DNA of 64,000 bases from Eulemur rufifrons (Eukaryota > Chordata > Mammalia > Primates > Lemuridae), in assembly GCF_041146395.1 (NCBI RefSeq), contig NC_090989.1:124805501-124869500 (forward strand), written 5' to 3'. Below are positions 48,904 through 60,819 of the stretch, one piece after another. The first letter of the stretch is position 1. The number at the start of each line of letters is the position of its first letter. The translations under genes were made by a program, and so were the position numbers. Below the pieces are notes generated by a model that saw nothing but the letters and a program-made list of their open reading frames with translations, ran no database searches and was not told the DNA's origin.

Positions 48904-48966
48904 CATTTGTCCCGGTGGGCCTTGGTCACCTGGAGTTCCAGCAAATCCAGGAAAGCCAGCATCACC
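48904..48966 (-). CDS. COL6A4: COL6A4 collagenous exon, 63 bp
   Basis: Seven triplets, GDAGFPGFAG followed by TPGDQGPPGQM. The acceptor is ttgtttttag and the donor gtaaca. Phase 0 at both ends. Confidence 0.9.
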
Positions 48967-50232
48967 CTAAAAACAATCAAACCAAAGGAACAAGTTTCCC
49001 CCTTGACTATAACTTGATTACAACCATCAGACCCACTTTGGGACACCAGGCTTTCCTTATGCCTAGTGCCAGTGGGTCTGCTATTGACCAGTTAGTTTAC
49101 AAACTGTGTATCTGTGGAATGAGACATGTAGACTAGAAAGAGATGGGAATCTCTTCATGGGAAACACACAAATTTCCCCCTATAAACCTAGCCCCAGACA
49201 TGCAAATGTGTGCATACACAAGCAAACACATACTTCTAGATAGAACCTCAAAAGACGACTCAATACTCAGCTGAGTCTCAAGGTCATATAATAAAAAGAA
49301 TGAGAGAAGTCAAAATTGAATGCAAGATAGAGAAAAAATTCTGGTCCTCAGTGTCTCAGAAAAGGTACGTGGTGGGCATAGGCTCACTGCTTACATTCCA
49401 GGTATTTGAAATGACACAGCATTATCTGCATATAATTAATGCTTTATTTTTCTTTATTTGAAACTAGAAAGATAAGCTAGCTGATCATGGCAACTACAGC
49501 CAGCAGCAAGCCAAGTTAGGCATAAATAAAAAAATTTTTTTCCATCCTTGCCAATGTATTAAAATATCCATTCTTGAGTGCCTGGAAAACACATCCTTTT
49601 TCCTTTCCTCTTTTCTGCACTGAACACTAGTCCATGTCCTTTTTCTAGGAGGCCTTCGTCTCTGATGTCTATCAGCTAAATATTACCCAAATGTTACATA
49701 TCCACAGAGTTACTCTTTCCAAAAAGAGCTACCAGTGATTGTGGCTCTTCAAGACTGAACCTTCAGAACACAAAGGAATGGATTTTTAATGGGAGACTCT
49801 ATAATGCATAGTGGACTCAAAGCCCACCAAGATGGAAACCACAGGCTTGAGCATCTAGTCCTAAAATAGCTAAGAGAAAGTTAAGGCTTAGAAGAATCCT
49901 AAAGAAACAGCAATGTTTGCTCTACAGCTAAAACAACATCCTTCCAAACGATGGCTAGGCTTACCAAAGACAGAAAACTTGTTTTTAGAAGGTTTATATT
50001 GTATACTTGAAACTTCAACTTGGATTCTCTGTTTATGGTTTGGTAAACTGCATTTGCACTCAAAGATAAACAAGAGTGGGTTTAAGGGGGAAATGGGGTA
50101 GCCCAAGGAAGGTGCAGAGTGTGCACTGAGGAGAAATAGGCTTCCTACTAATAAGTCCATTAATCCAGTGAAAAAATGGTCCTGTGGTGATGTAGGCTTC
50201 TACAGATCTTGGGGGGTTCCTTTGGTTCTTAC
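48967..50232. other. Intron DNA, nothing recognised
   Basis: No additional Gly-X-Y frame was found between 48966 and 50233. Confidence 0.4.
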
Positions 50233-50295
50233 CCTCTTCCCTCTGACTCCCTTTGCTCCCTTCTCTCCTTCGTGTCCTGGGTCACCATCTTCTCC
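50233..50295 (-). CDS. COL6A4: COL6A4 collagenous exon, 63 bp
   Basis: Seven triplets, GEDGDPGHEG followed by EKGAKGVRGKR. The donor is gtaaga. The acceptor ...gattctatgaag has a weak pyrimidine tract; reading further upstream in frame meets a TGA, which supports the boundary chosen. The charged alternating Glu/Lys content is typical of the C-terminal half of collagen VI helices. Confidence 0.88.
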
Positions 50296-50399
50296 CTTCA
50301 TAGAATCAAAATCAGATCTTTGACTGTAAAGAAATGTAAGTACAGACAAATGGCACATGCAGCATACCGGTTGGCAGGCCCATAAATTTATCTTCTTAC

Positions 50400-50435
50400 T
50401 TGTGCACCAGGATAGCCAGGGAATCCAGGTTCACC
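50400..50435 (-). CDS. COL6A4: COL6A4 collagenous exon, 36 bp
   Basis: Twelve codons, GEPGFPGYPGAQ, with acceptor ctgacactag and donor gtaaga. Phase 0 at both ends. Only 104 intronic bases separate it from the next exon at 50233-50295, the shortest intron in this part of the gene. Confidence 0.88.
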
Positions 50436-50814
50436 CTAGTGTCAGAAATGAGATAACGTTTTGTTTAATGTCATGTGATTAAGTATTTCCTTGACATTCC
50501 CTGGAGAAAAGGAAAAAACTATAATTTTGAGGAAACTGACTCAAAACAAGTGCCAGGAAAAACAACTGTAGCAACAGCTGTTATCTTGAGCTGCTCTGAA
50601 GAGGCCATATTTCATTTCTCTAATCCAACATGAAACAACTAGTAAATGATTTTTACAAATTTTCCTTCTCGTTTACGTATTGTGCAATAAACCTTCCTTC
50701 TTAGGCATTTTTATCTCTCAGGTGAAATTCCCAGAGATTTGATCCAATGGAAACCAAGGGAAGAGGGCATCATGCTGAGCATTGGGAAGCAGGTGCTCAT
50801 TGTCAAAACCAAAG

Positions 50815-51990
50815 GCATACAACAAAGCAATCATTCCTTCAACAAATATTTATTTAGCATCTACTCTGTACCAAGCACTTCTCTAGGCACTGGGAATTCA
50901 GCATGGAACAGAACGAAGACCCTGCTGTCATGGAAGTTACATGCTAGTGAGGAAGAGTGAAAAAAGAAATATACAACATGTCAGGTTGTAATCTCCTCAG
51001 AAAGGGGCTTAAGGAAAAAGAATTGCATGTGTTCAGGGCAGGGAGGTGCTATTTTATATAAGGTGGTCCGGAAAAGCCTGAAAACCTTTTCGGAAGGTGG
51101 CATTTGGACAAAGATGAACATTAATTGAGGAAGCAAGCCAAGCAGATATCTGGAACAAAAGGGTTACAGGCAGAAGGAAGAGTATGTGAAAAAACCCTGA
51201 GGTGAGAGAATGAATGTCTTGAACTATCATCTGGGCCATGATAAAAATTTTTTTATTTCAGCATATTATGGGGGTACAAATGCTTAGGTTATTACATATT
51301 GCCTTTGGCCCACCCAAGTCAGAGCTTTAAGTGTGTCCATCCCCCAGATGGTGCCCATTAGGTCTGAATACACCCATCCCCGCCTTCCCATCCCCTATCC
51401 ATCCCCACCTGCCCGACCCGATGAATGTTACTACTATATGTGCATATAGTTGGTATTAACTGATCAAAAATTTATTAATTAAAAACAAACTTAAAAAGAA
51501 GAGAATGAATGTGTTCTGCCATGTTTGAGAAACACTGAAGCAGAAGGGAGGGACGTGGGTGGGCAGGAGGGGACGAAGTCAGAGAGTTCACAGAGAGGCC
51601 ATGTTGTGTAGTCTTACAGGCCATGTTAACAGTGGAGTTTATTCTGAGTGACATGGGGGCTACAGCAGGGCTCTGAGTACAGGAATGACGTGACCTGACT
51701 ATGCTTTTAAAGATGTCTCTGGCTGCTGCCTGGAGAACCAACTATAGGAGGCAAAGGAGAAGCAGGGAGACCAATTAAGTGGCTATTGCAGTAAGACAGA
51801 TAGAAAGTCATGTTGGCTTGGTCCAGAGGGTGGCAGTGCAGTAGTAAGAAATGATGAATTGCTGGATATATTTTAAAGACAGACCCACCATGATTTGTTG
51901 ATTGAGTAAATGTAGGGGCTGAGAGAAAGAAGCTTATCAAAGATGGCTGCAAGTGTCTGTCCTAAGCAACTGGAAGGATGGAGTCTCCAC
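50815..51990 (+). repeat. Ancient interspersed repeat (LINE/L2-like), split by an L1
   Basis: caacaaatatttatttagca, gtaccaagcacttctctagg, then tgtctctggctgctgcctgg, agggagaccaattaagtggc. Family assignment uncertain. Interrupted at about 51240-51480. Confidence 0.45.
51241..51480 (-). mobile_element. Strepsirrhine-type L1 3' UTR, antisense, strongly 5' truncated
   Basis: Poly(T), then tttcagcatattatgggggt, acatattgcctttggcccac, tccatcccccagatggtgcc. It has a single copy of the unit that is doubled at 17808-18000. Confidence 0.85.
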
Positions 51991-52389
51991 TCCCTGAGCT
52001 GGGGAGGGCTAGAGGAAGGGCAGGTTGTTAAGGGTACCAGTTTTGGATGACTGGATGTTTGATAATATTAGGGAATTATTATTAATTCTTAGATGTGAGG
52101 ATGGTATTGTGGTTATATTTTTAAAGAATCGTTTAAAGATGCAACCTGAAATAACTACATGTGAAATAAATATATGATATGTGTGATTTGCTTCAAAATA
52201 ATTGGTATGAGCCGGTCCAAGTGAGTAGGAGTATAAATAAAAACAAAAACGGCCAAGGCTTTTTCATTGTTTGAGCTAGGTGATGGGTCCATGAGGTGGG
52301 GCAGAGGGGTGTCATTACAGTAATCTCACCACTTTATTTTTGGACTTTTCTTTAATAAAAGGTTATTAACCAACAGAACAAGAAGAAAG

Positions 52390-52860
52390 TTAATGGGGCA
52401 TGCCAATTTTAAGATGCCTATCAGATAATCAACTGGAAATACTTTTGGAGTTTAGGATATTGGTCCAAGCTGAAGAAATAAACTGGAGATCACAGGACAG
52501 ATGGCACTTGGTGCCATCCCATGGGACTGGATTTCCCTGGGAAATGTCACCTAAGAGGGTGAGTAAAGAGGGAGAAAGGTATGAGAATAGGGCCATGAGT
52601 CTCCCCATACTTAAAGGTCAATGAGATTCAGAAGATCCAGCAAAGGAGACTGAGAAAGAGCAGCCCGTGAAACCCAGGAAAGCGGGATGTACTGGAAGTC
52701 GAGTGAGGAAAGGATGGGGAACAAGCCTACGAGCATCTTTATCAAATGCTCCTGAAACACAGAGTGTGAAGAGAGCAGAGAGATGACGACTGGATTTAAC
52801 AACATGGGGTTCAGCTCAACTAAAGTGGGTATAGTTGAGTGGAGAGGCTCAGGGGTGAAG
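52390..52860 (+). repeat. Ancient interspersed repeat (LINE/L2-like)
   Basis: Continues the word order of 50815-51990 (aagatgcctatcagataatc, ccagcaaaggagactgagaa). Confidence 0.4.
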
Positions 52861-52865
52861 ACCAG

Positions 52866-53095
52866 TTGGCATCAGTGTCTCAACCTCAGCACTACTGATA
52901 TTTTGGACCTGATAGTTCTTTGCCATGAGGGGCTGTCCTGCATATCACAGGGTGTGAAACAACATCTCTGGTCTCTACCCAGTAGATGCCAGTAGCATTT
53001 CCTCCCCCAGTTGTGACAACGAAAACATCTCCAGACATTGCTAAGTGTGCCCTCAAGGGTAAAATCACTCCTGGTTGACAACCCCTCATATAGAC
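52866..53095 (-). repeat. MER5A, hAT-Charlie MITE
   Basis: Nearly full length: ctcaacctcagcactactga, tgccagtagcatttcctccc, atctccagacattgctaagt and the inverted end gttgacaacccctcat. Confidence 0.85.
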
Positions 53096-53849
53096 TACTC
53101 CTTCAAAGAGTTTTGCCAGAGAGAAATGGACAATAGGAATATTTAGTCAACTGAGGGGTTTTTTGGATTTTGTTTTTCTGAATATGGGAGATATTCCTAC
53201 CTCTTTTTATGTTAATGGGAATGATTTATGGAGAGAGAGGAAAATTTGATGATGCAGAAGAGAAAAGTGACAATCTCAGGAGCCAGGGCCTTCAGGAAGC
53301 AAAAGGGAATGGAGTCCAGTCTAGGAGGTGAGGATTAGTCCAAGAGAGGGGTATGGATGTTCATCCACAGCAGTGGAAGAGAAGGCAGGTACGTGGGTAC
53401 AGAGGCAAGTAGACTGGCCTGCCGGGTGGTGGACTTATGTAGGGGTTCTCTTCTCATTGCTTCTATTTGCTTAATGAATTCTGAAGTATCACCATCTGTT
53501 TTAGGTGTGGAAAAGAAAGCAGGTCTTGGAGGTCTGAGGAGATAGGAGAGGGTATGAAATAGTAGACTCAGAGATGAGTGAAAAACTAGGACAATGTAGT
53601 CGACTGGCCAAGCAGCAACATGGGCAACTTAAAGTGAGACCATTGCATGTCAAGAAAAATCCGTGCAAATCTGGACTGAATCTATGTGCCATAATGTTAA
53701 CTGTATCACAATAAACATAGACTGCCGTTGTGCTTAGCTCTGAACTGGTATGTGGCTCAAGACATACACATTTGAATTCTATCCAGAATTCCCCTGCTGG
53801 GAAAACACTTCCCTAGAGAAGAAAGACTTAGTTTGCCTGAAGGGAGCTC

Positions 53850-53985
53850 CAAGGGATTAGCTTCTACACTCAGTCCTGTCTCTAACTAGCTGGGTGACCA
53901 CAGGCAAATTTCTTCACTTCTCTAAACCTCATTTTTCTCAATTGTAAATTAGCAATACTAAACTAGATGATCACTATCAGTAGGT
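53850..53985 (+). repeat. MIR SINE fragment
   Basis: gtctctaactagctgggtga, ttcttcacttctctaaacct. Confidence 0.65.
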
Positions 53986-54909
53986 TCCCCATTGCTCCAT
54001 AATTCTACAGTTATTTACTAAGAGCTTACTATGTTTGGGGCATTTTTCTGCTCAGTATAATGGCAGTGATGCCATCTTGTAGCCACAGGGAAACAAGAGT
54101 CTTAACATCATTAAGTAAAATTGAGCATCACTAAATATCCCAGTGATTTCTTATTTTGTGAGGCAGTAAATGTAATTTGCAGATTAAAGCACCCAGAATA
54201 ACAGTGGTTATGGAGATTTGATTTGTTCAACAAGCTTTATGTGAACTTCATGCTTCAAAACCTGTCTGTGACCAATTAACTAAATGCTAAAACACCAGCT
54301 TCTTAGGAGAATGGCAGTCATTTATCTAAATATATTTATTGAGCACCTACTCTCTGCCAAGCTCTGTTCCAATGATACAAAAATGAATAAGAAGCAATCC
54401 TGCTCCAGGTTTACAGACAGGGATAAACTGTAATACTACCTAAATGGAAAAGGTCTACTGTGGAAATACGAACAATGTGCTTTATTAAGACAGAATACAG
54501 GACAAATTCTGTCTGGGGAAGCCTGAGGTTTCCACACGGAGAAGTTGATATTTGAGTTGGTCTTAGAACATGAGCAAAAATTGTCCAAGGGAGGGAAATT
54601 GAGAAGGACATCTTAAATAGAGATAAGAGTGTTTGCAAAAGCAAGGAGTTGGGAGAGGGCCTGGCATGCCCAGAGCTAAGATGGGAACATTTGACATAGG
54701 TGGAGGATGAGGTCAAGAGTTTGACTTTTAAATAAGGGAATGACACAGTCAGCTTTTACTTTTTAAGGAAGAAACTCTGGCAGCTACAACATGTCATAAA
54801 CATGTAGAAATCATTCCTGGCATACCACTTGGAAAATAACTCTTATTTTAGTAAAATAAAATAAAAACTATAGGCCTTAGTTCAGAATACCCAGTAAGGT
54901 AATCCTCAC
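53986..54909. other. Intron DNA, diverged repeats
   Basis: 54320-54440 resembles an ancient repeat (atatttattgagcacctact, ctgccaagctctgttccaat). Confidence 0.4.
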
Positions 54910-54960
54910 CTTTGTTCCTTTTCTTCCTGGATGTCCATATCCATCTGAACCAAGAAGACC
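54910..54960 (-). CDS. COL6A4: COL6A4 collagenous exon with helix interruption, 51 bp
   Basis: Seventeen codons, GLLGSDGYGHPGRKGTK, flanked by acceptor attttcttag and donor gtgagg. The triplet pattern breaks once (Gly-Tyr followed directly by Gly), so the exon is 51 bases instead of 54 and loses one residue of register. Collagen VI chains are known to carry imperfections in the helix. Phase 0 at both ends, so the reading frame is kept. Confidence 0.9.
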
Positions 54961-55379
54961 CTAAGAAAATGACACAAGATGAACGGTAGAGTTATCGAGA
55001 TCAACACTTGGTTGATAATCTGAACCCTCGGATAAATCAACACTGCAAGGAGGTGGGAAAGAAAATCTCAACAAAGTTTGGGAGACTAGGTTCATAGGAT
55101 AAACACTGACATTTGGAGGAGATAACAGTTTAAAACTTTAAAAGACCATGGTAGAGGGAAGGTTTTGTGTTTTTATTTAACCCCTTCTGCAGCAAGGTTC
55201 TGCGCATCACAAAGATGATGCCATGGTTGTAGGAAGCCACATCACTGTATAGTCTCCCTTGGGCTAAATTTACTTTTTTTGTGGGACAAAGTATTAGTGG
55301 AAGAAACTCCAGAATTGGTAAATCTTTAGGGATAAAGACAAACTTTGGAGAAAAAGATTGGGATAGAGACAATTTAGTT

Positions 55380-55625
55380 TAGTGGTTAAGTATACAGACT
55401 ATAAACCCAGACAGACTTGAATTCTTATTCCAGTCCCAACATTGGTTGTATGAGTGACCCTGGGATAGTTACACAACCTCTATAAGCTTCAGTTTCCTCA
55501 TCTGTAAAATAGGAATAATATCATCTATAAGTATGGTTGTTGGGAAGATTAAGTGAGATTGTGTGTGGAAAGTGCTTAGTACAATGCCAGACACAGAGAA
55601 AGTACTTAATAAATGATAATTATTC
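55380..55625 (+). repeat. MIR SINE
   Basis: A well preserved MIR: agtggttaagtatacagact, cctctataagcttcagtttc, aaagtgcttagtacaatgcc. Confidence 0.85.
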
Positions 55626-55629
55626 TGCT

Positions 55630-55945
55630 GCTATTGGTGGCAGTGGAAGTAATGGTGTTGGCAGGAGGGTAGTAATGGTAGTGGTGATGATGGTAGTAGT
55701 GATAGTGGTGGTAGCAATGGTGATGATGGTGGTGATGATGGTGACAGTGGTGGTAGCAATGGTTATGATGGTGATGGTGATGGTGGGTGTAGGGGTGGTG
55801 GTGGCCACGGTGATGATGGTGATGGTGGAGGTGGTTGGTTTTGGTGGTGGTGATGTTGACGCTGGTAGTGGTGATGGTGTTATTGCTGAAGATAGTGATG
55901 GTGGAGGTGGCAGTGGTGGCGATGATAGCAGTTATGAAAATGCCG
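55630..55945. repeat. GGT/GAT-rich minisatellite
   Basis: About 315 bases of imperfect trinucleotide-based repeats (ggtgatgatggtgatggt type) directly after the MIR tail, in the intron between helix exons 54910 and 57252. The plus-strand frame at 55537-56001 (Val/Met/Gly-rich) is a repeat artefact. Confidence 0.92.
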
Positions 55946-57251
55946 ATGATACTGCTGGGGAGCTTAGCATCTGTACATGGCAGACAGTGAGCTTCCTGTA
56001 ATAAAGAGTGAGTTCAGAACCTTCTAGGTGCTTTTTACTAAATGGATAAAGACTGCTCCTCAATAAATAGATCAACTGAGAAGAAAAATCAAAAAACACA
56101 AAGAATACTTCTATGGCCTAATTAGGGAAGATCTAAAGATTAGGAAAGAAAGAAAAAATAAGATAAAAAAAGATTGCCAAAAATGAACTGTTGGTGGGAA
56201 GGGGATGTGAATGAGGTTCTTTGCTGTTATCCCACCTTCTCCTTGTTGGAGGACATGCAGAACCTCCTGCATCTGCAACCTCAGAGACCCAAACTGTGTC
56301 CCTCTGACAGACCTGAAATGTCACCTTCAAGAAAGGTTTCCTTTCCTAGCTTTGTCTGTCCCAAGGAGAAGTCAGGAGGCACAAGTTTTGTGTTTTTAAT
56401 TAGGAGATTTTAATAAAGTCAAAGTATTAACTTCACCATCTGAATTTTCACAGTGTAGATGAAAAACATTATTTGCCTCATATTCCCTTTGGTACTAACT
56501 CTATTCTGCTCTTTCCCTTTCCACATTTAAGTTCAAGCTTCTCAGGACTGCTTTTGTTTTCTTTCCTTGCCAACAAATATAATTTCAATGCCAAGTGCAG
56601 GAAAAAAACAAACCTGCAGATCTTTCCTAACTGTTGGTGAAAGTAATCTCAAAAATATGGGCTGTAGGAAAGATAACATTACTCTGTACGATAAAGCTAT
56701 CCCCTTAATTCCAATAAAGGAGTAAATAGAAAATAGTCATAAAGTAACTTGCTCTCGTGTTCAGAGTTATGACTAAGGTAAAAATGCATGGCCCTGTCAC
56801 TGAGAGTGATATCTGTAGAAGGAAATCCTTTATGGTCATTGGTGTCCAAAGATTATTTCTATGCTCTGGATAATTGAATCCCTACTCTTAAAAGTCTGCA
56901 AATCTGATTGGCTGTCTTATTTGTTGCCCTGGAAAAAATGTTTTGCTAAACATCTCTGTATTCCTGAAAGATTCAAATGCTTATAAATATCTTTGTCAAA
57001 CAGATGAGGGTGATTGGCACTTCCCTCTTCGACATGTCAGAAGGAAAAATACATTCCAAGACATCTTTGGATTTGTAATTTATATAAGAAATTTGAGAAT
57101 CTTTGTATAAATTCTCAACAGCTCCAGTGATCATGTCATCTTTGTAACCCCAAGTTTAACTCATCAAGAATATTAGAATTTTATGTAAAACAAGAACAAA
57201 TAACAAACAAGAAATTCAATCAAGAGTTGAAAACAGAGAAACAAGACTTAC
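55946..57251. other. Intron DNA, nothing recognised
   Basis: No Gly-X-Y frame and no repeat I can name. Confidence 0.35.
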
Positions 57252-57314
57252 AGGTTGCCCTCTTGGTCCTTGTTGACCCTGTGGGCCTCTTTCTCCTGTA
57301 TCACCAAGCTCTCC
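57252..57314 (-). CDS. COL6A4: COL6A4 collagenous exon, 63 bp
   Basis: Seven Gly-X-Y triplets, GELGDTGERG followed by PQGQQGPRGQP. The donor is a good gtaagt and the acceptor ttattatacaag. Phase 0 at both ends. It lies about 520 bases downstream of the preceding exon, the second-shortest helix intron here. Confidence 0.92.
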
Positions 57315-57836
57315 CTTGTATAATAAAGGGTAAAGGTGAAATTAATTTTCTTCTATGAGTTCATGCAACTTTGTGACATTTTCCTTAAAGATGGTACAGT
57401 CATTCGTTTCAAGTCCTGGTACCATACCAGACAGTCTAAGGTAAATACCTTCCTCTAGGCTTTGTTAAATATAAATAACTAACACACACAGTAGGAATTT
57501 TGTTACTGAAAATTAGCAAAACAAGGTATGAAATATGAATTATAGAATTTTATATCACTATGGCTTTTTCTAAATGAGGGTGTGTGAATTTATATTTGCA
57601 GTGAATCCATATGTATATCTATCTGTTGGTATGTTTTTGTCTATTGATATATGTGATCCAGTTTTTATATATGTCTTGTCTTCTCTGTACCCATCTATCT
57701 GCTAGGAATAGGCAGTCAATAGCATCACCAATATCAGAAACGTGTGCTGGAAATGATTACATAAAGGAAGATGTGTATGAGAAAACCCAAAGGGCTCCCC
57801 CAAGTTGCACTCAAGATTGAGTGTTCTCTGATTTAC

Positions 57837-57899
57837 CTTCATTCCTCTTGGTCCATCTTTTCCTTTCGAACCTTTTGGACCTGGAGGCCCAGGAATCCC
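57837..57899 (-). CDS. COL6A4: COL6A4 collagenous exon, 63 bp
   Basis: Seven Gly-X-Y triplets, GIPGPPGPKG followed by SKGKDGPRGMK. The acceptor is cttgttacag and the donor gtaaat. The stretch is rich in Lys, Arg and Pro, typical of a triple helix. Phase 0 at both ends. Confidence 0.92.
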
Positions 57900-58524
57900 C
57901 TGTAACAAGACCACAGCTGAAATAACCACTAGGGCCACAAAATTAACTGGTGACTCCTACTATTATTGAAATGGTCTGGAACTGGTAATATATTCATAAA
58001 TCACCTTAGAGATGTAAGCTTAGCCTTTAGTGTTTAATACCATTAACTAATTCTGTCCTTCAACATACAAAATGCATAATATACACATTTAAACTCTGGG
58101 CTGAGGGTTTGGGGCGGGGAGGAGGGTGTTCTCTACAAGAGGCCACCTCTACCACATACTGAGAATTGGAGGAATCATCTGTATGTCTCAGGGAAAACAT
58201 GACTTGATTAACAGATCAGGAAGACAAAAGCCGGGAGTTTTACCCACTCCAAATAAAAAATTTTTTCAACTGAGATTGCAAATAATACAATCAGTTACAA
58301 GGCTGGATTCTTCCTGACCACAGGAGAGAATGAGATGGCTTTGGCCATCCTGGAGCCACTATTTTGAGTCCCCAGATTCAGACTCTCCTTCCTGACTCCA
58401 GCCATGCTGTTGTCTAATAAGCCATCTCAAATGCTGCCTTCCCTCCTCTGGAAGCCACTCTGATCATCTGTCTCAATCTGTCTGACCCTTCTACAAACCA
58501 CCAGGATATTAGGTAGGGAGTAGC

Positions 58525-58650
58525 ACAGGCACTAGAAAGACCCAAGTTAGAGGCCAGCTCAGCCACCTTACTACCTGGATGATGAGTCACTTAATTTCCC
58601 TGGGCCTCAGTCTCCTTACCTATAAAATTGGAATAGTAATGCTTCCTTAT
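58525..58650 (+). repeat. MIR SINE fragment
   Basis: gatgagtcacttaatttccc, tgggcctcagtctccttacc. Confidence 0.7.
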
Positions 58651-58988
58651 ATATTTGGGAGGAGCAGATTAGTTATTTATACCTTTTTGTGGTACTATCA
58701 TTTTATCTTATACTATATGTAAATATGAGCTTGTATTACATACCCTTGAGGTTTAAACCCATATCTCACTTGTCGCTACATTCCCAAAATACACGTAGGG
58801 TAGAAGGAGGTACATAGCTGATGATCAATGTCTACTGCATCAGATTAGCTTTTCTAGAAATTCCTGATACCCACAGATCCCAGAACAAACAATATCGCTT
58901 TATGTTATTTGTTCAGGGACACTCAGGGGTATGGACTGGCCATTGTTAATGAGCAGCTGTGTTGTAGCTGCTAGTTTTTCAAACATAC

Positions 58989-59051
58989 CTGAGCACCCAG
59001 TGAGCCTCTTTGTCCAGAAGTTCCTGGTAGTCCTTCCCTTCCTCTTGGTCC
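58989..59051 (-). CDS. COL6A4: COL6A4 collagenous exon, 63 bp
   Basis: Seven Gly-X-Y triplets beginning GPRGREGLPG. The acceptor is tttggagcag and the donor gtatgt. It is phase 0 on both sides and has the same 63-base length as its neighbours. There is no break in the triplet repeat. Confidence 0.9.
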
Positions 59052-60425
59052 CTGCTCCAAAGATGAAATTAAAATTTAACCAATTCTTCCGGACCATTTA
59101 TATCCCATGCAACCACAAAATCACCATGGATGCTGATGGAAGCACAAGTTAAGGTGCCCTGACCCATCACTATTTCATTTATCAAACTTTAATCAGGTAG
59201 CTCCTGCACTCACTCTAAACTCACTCTATCTGAAGCATAGGGTGTGAGTTCTCAGTATCTATATTTTTAGAAATCTCTCCAGTTGAATCTGGTGAGCACT
59301 AAGGTTTGAGAACAAACTTTTTTATATTTTAATTCACTCAATTAATTTTAAATCCTAAAAGGGAGTGAGAGGGTAGCTAGGATATTGCTCTCCATTGGAA
59401 AAAATCACCTTTTTCTTTGTACACACAAGGGCTAAAGAAAAGAGATTGTGTTTTTTATTTGATCAAGAACTGAAGGTGCATTTAGGTGGTTTAATCTCAC
59501 TAACTACATTGTTGGGAGTTGCTCATTTTCTCTCCAGTCCATTTTCCTTTACTGATTTTTGACACTTTCATTTTTTTTTCCCCAGCTTTTCTGAGAAACA
59601 CTTTACTATTAGAAGCATTGATCATGGTTTCTATTTTCCTGGTTGAGGTCTTGACAATCATCTATTTAAATAGCCCGTCATACCTACATCCCAGTGGGAA
59701 GGTGAGAATTAAGAAGAGATTTCATTGAATATCTTGCCCATGGTTTCCAGCATGACTTGCTTCCCTTTCACCCAGCCGTACAATAAAATGGGTGTATGGA
59801 AGAAAGAGGGGACACAACAGTGGTGGGAGGTCCAAATTTGAATTAAGCCAGTAATCAAAGAGGGAAAAAGATATATCTTTTTGTTGTTTCTCCCTGAGCT
59901 CGAATACTATTTTCCATCATAAAATAAATGCAATCTCTAATTATACTTTGATTACCCATTTCTTTCCTTAGTATCTTTGCCAAGTTGAAAAACAGCAGAA
60001 ACCTCTGAAATTACTGTCTGACACTCATAGAATACTTAATTATGGAGAATGATTCAATGTTAGCAAAATTTTTTGTTTTAAAGTTCTTCATTTGAGGATA
60101 CTTACAAACAATTTGGTTTTTAAAAGATATATAAAGTGTTCTAGAAGGGCATGTAGAAATGACAGCTTTGGGTTATGCTTAGAGGATTCCAAAAGAGCTT
60201 GTTGGAAGTTTATATTTCCAGTTATCACTTGACAATTTACAACATCCCACTGGACTGAATTCCTCAAGGGCAAGACCCTTCCCTTAACAGTCCGAATGTT
60301 CCGTGTCTATTAGCAGAGTGCCCTGAGCATAATAGACACTCATAAACACTTTGATTTTTCCTGCCAAATTGAATACAATTTTAACAAATTAATATTCGAG
60401 TAATTTGAATATGCAGCTTCATAGG
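59052..60425. other. Intron DNA, nothing recognised
   Basis: No exon-like frame between helix exons 58989 and 60820. Confidence 0.35.
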
Positions 60426-60429
60426 CAGT

Positions 60430-60660
60430 AATTAAGAACATAGATTTTATAACTAGACTGCCTGGCTTTGAATCCCAACTTTATTATTTCATAGCTGTAT
60501 GACCTTAGCCAATTTACCTAACTTCTCCATCCTCTCTCCATTTCTCCCCTGTAAAATAAGGATAATCTTTTTAAAAACTCACTAAAGGATTAAATGAGTT
60601 AATAGAAGTGCTTTGGGCAGTATCTAGGTTATAGTGGTCAATAAATATTAGCTATTGTGG
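60430..60660 (+). repeat. MIR SINE
   Basis: tggctttgaatcccaacttt, agctgtatgaccttagccaa, gtcaataaatattagctatt. Confidence 0.75.
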
Positions 60661-60819
60661 TTTAATTTTCCCAGAGGAGGGGCTATACAGTTTGCTTTGG
60701 GATGCCTTGAAAAGGAAGTATCTAAGGCTATTCTGATTTATATTAAATTCTTATCAAAGAATGAGATTAAAATTTCAAACAAATATCCTTCAGCACTAAA
60801 ACCAAGTTCCTGATACAAC

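Noticed and set aside
51205..51512. Possible 13-base duplication (agagaatgaatgt at 51205 and 51500) around the L1 at 51241
   Set aside because: About 25-30 bases of non-L1 sequence sit between the repeat and the tail, and the words belong to the ancient repeat on both sides. A second candidate (gataaaaattt/gatcaaaaattt) fits as well, so the boundary is undecided.
55537..56001. 154-codon Val/Met/Gly-rich frame
   Set aside because: Created by the GGT/GAT minisatellite; no other evidence.
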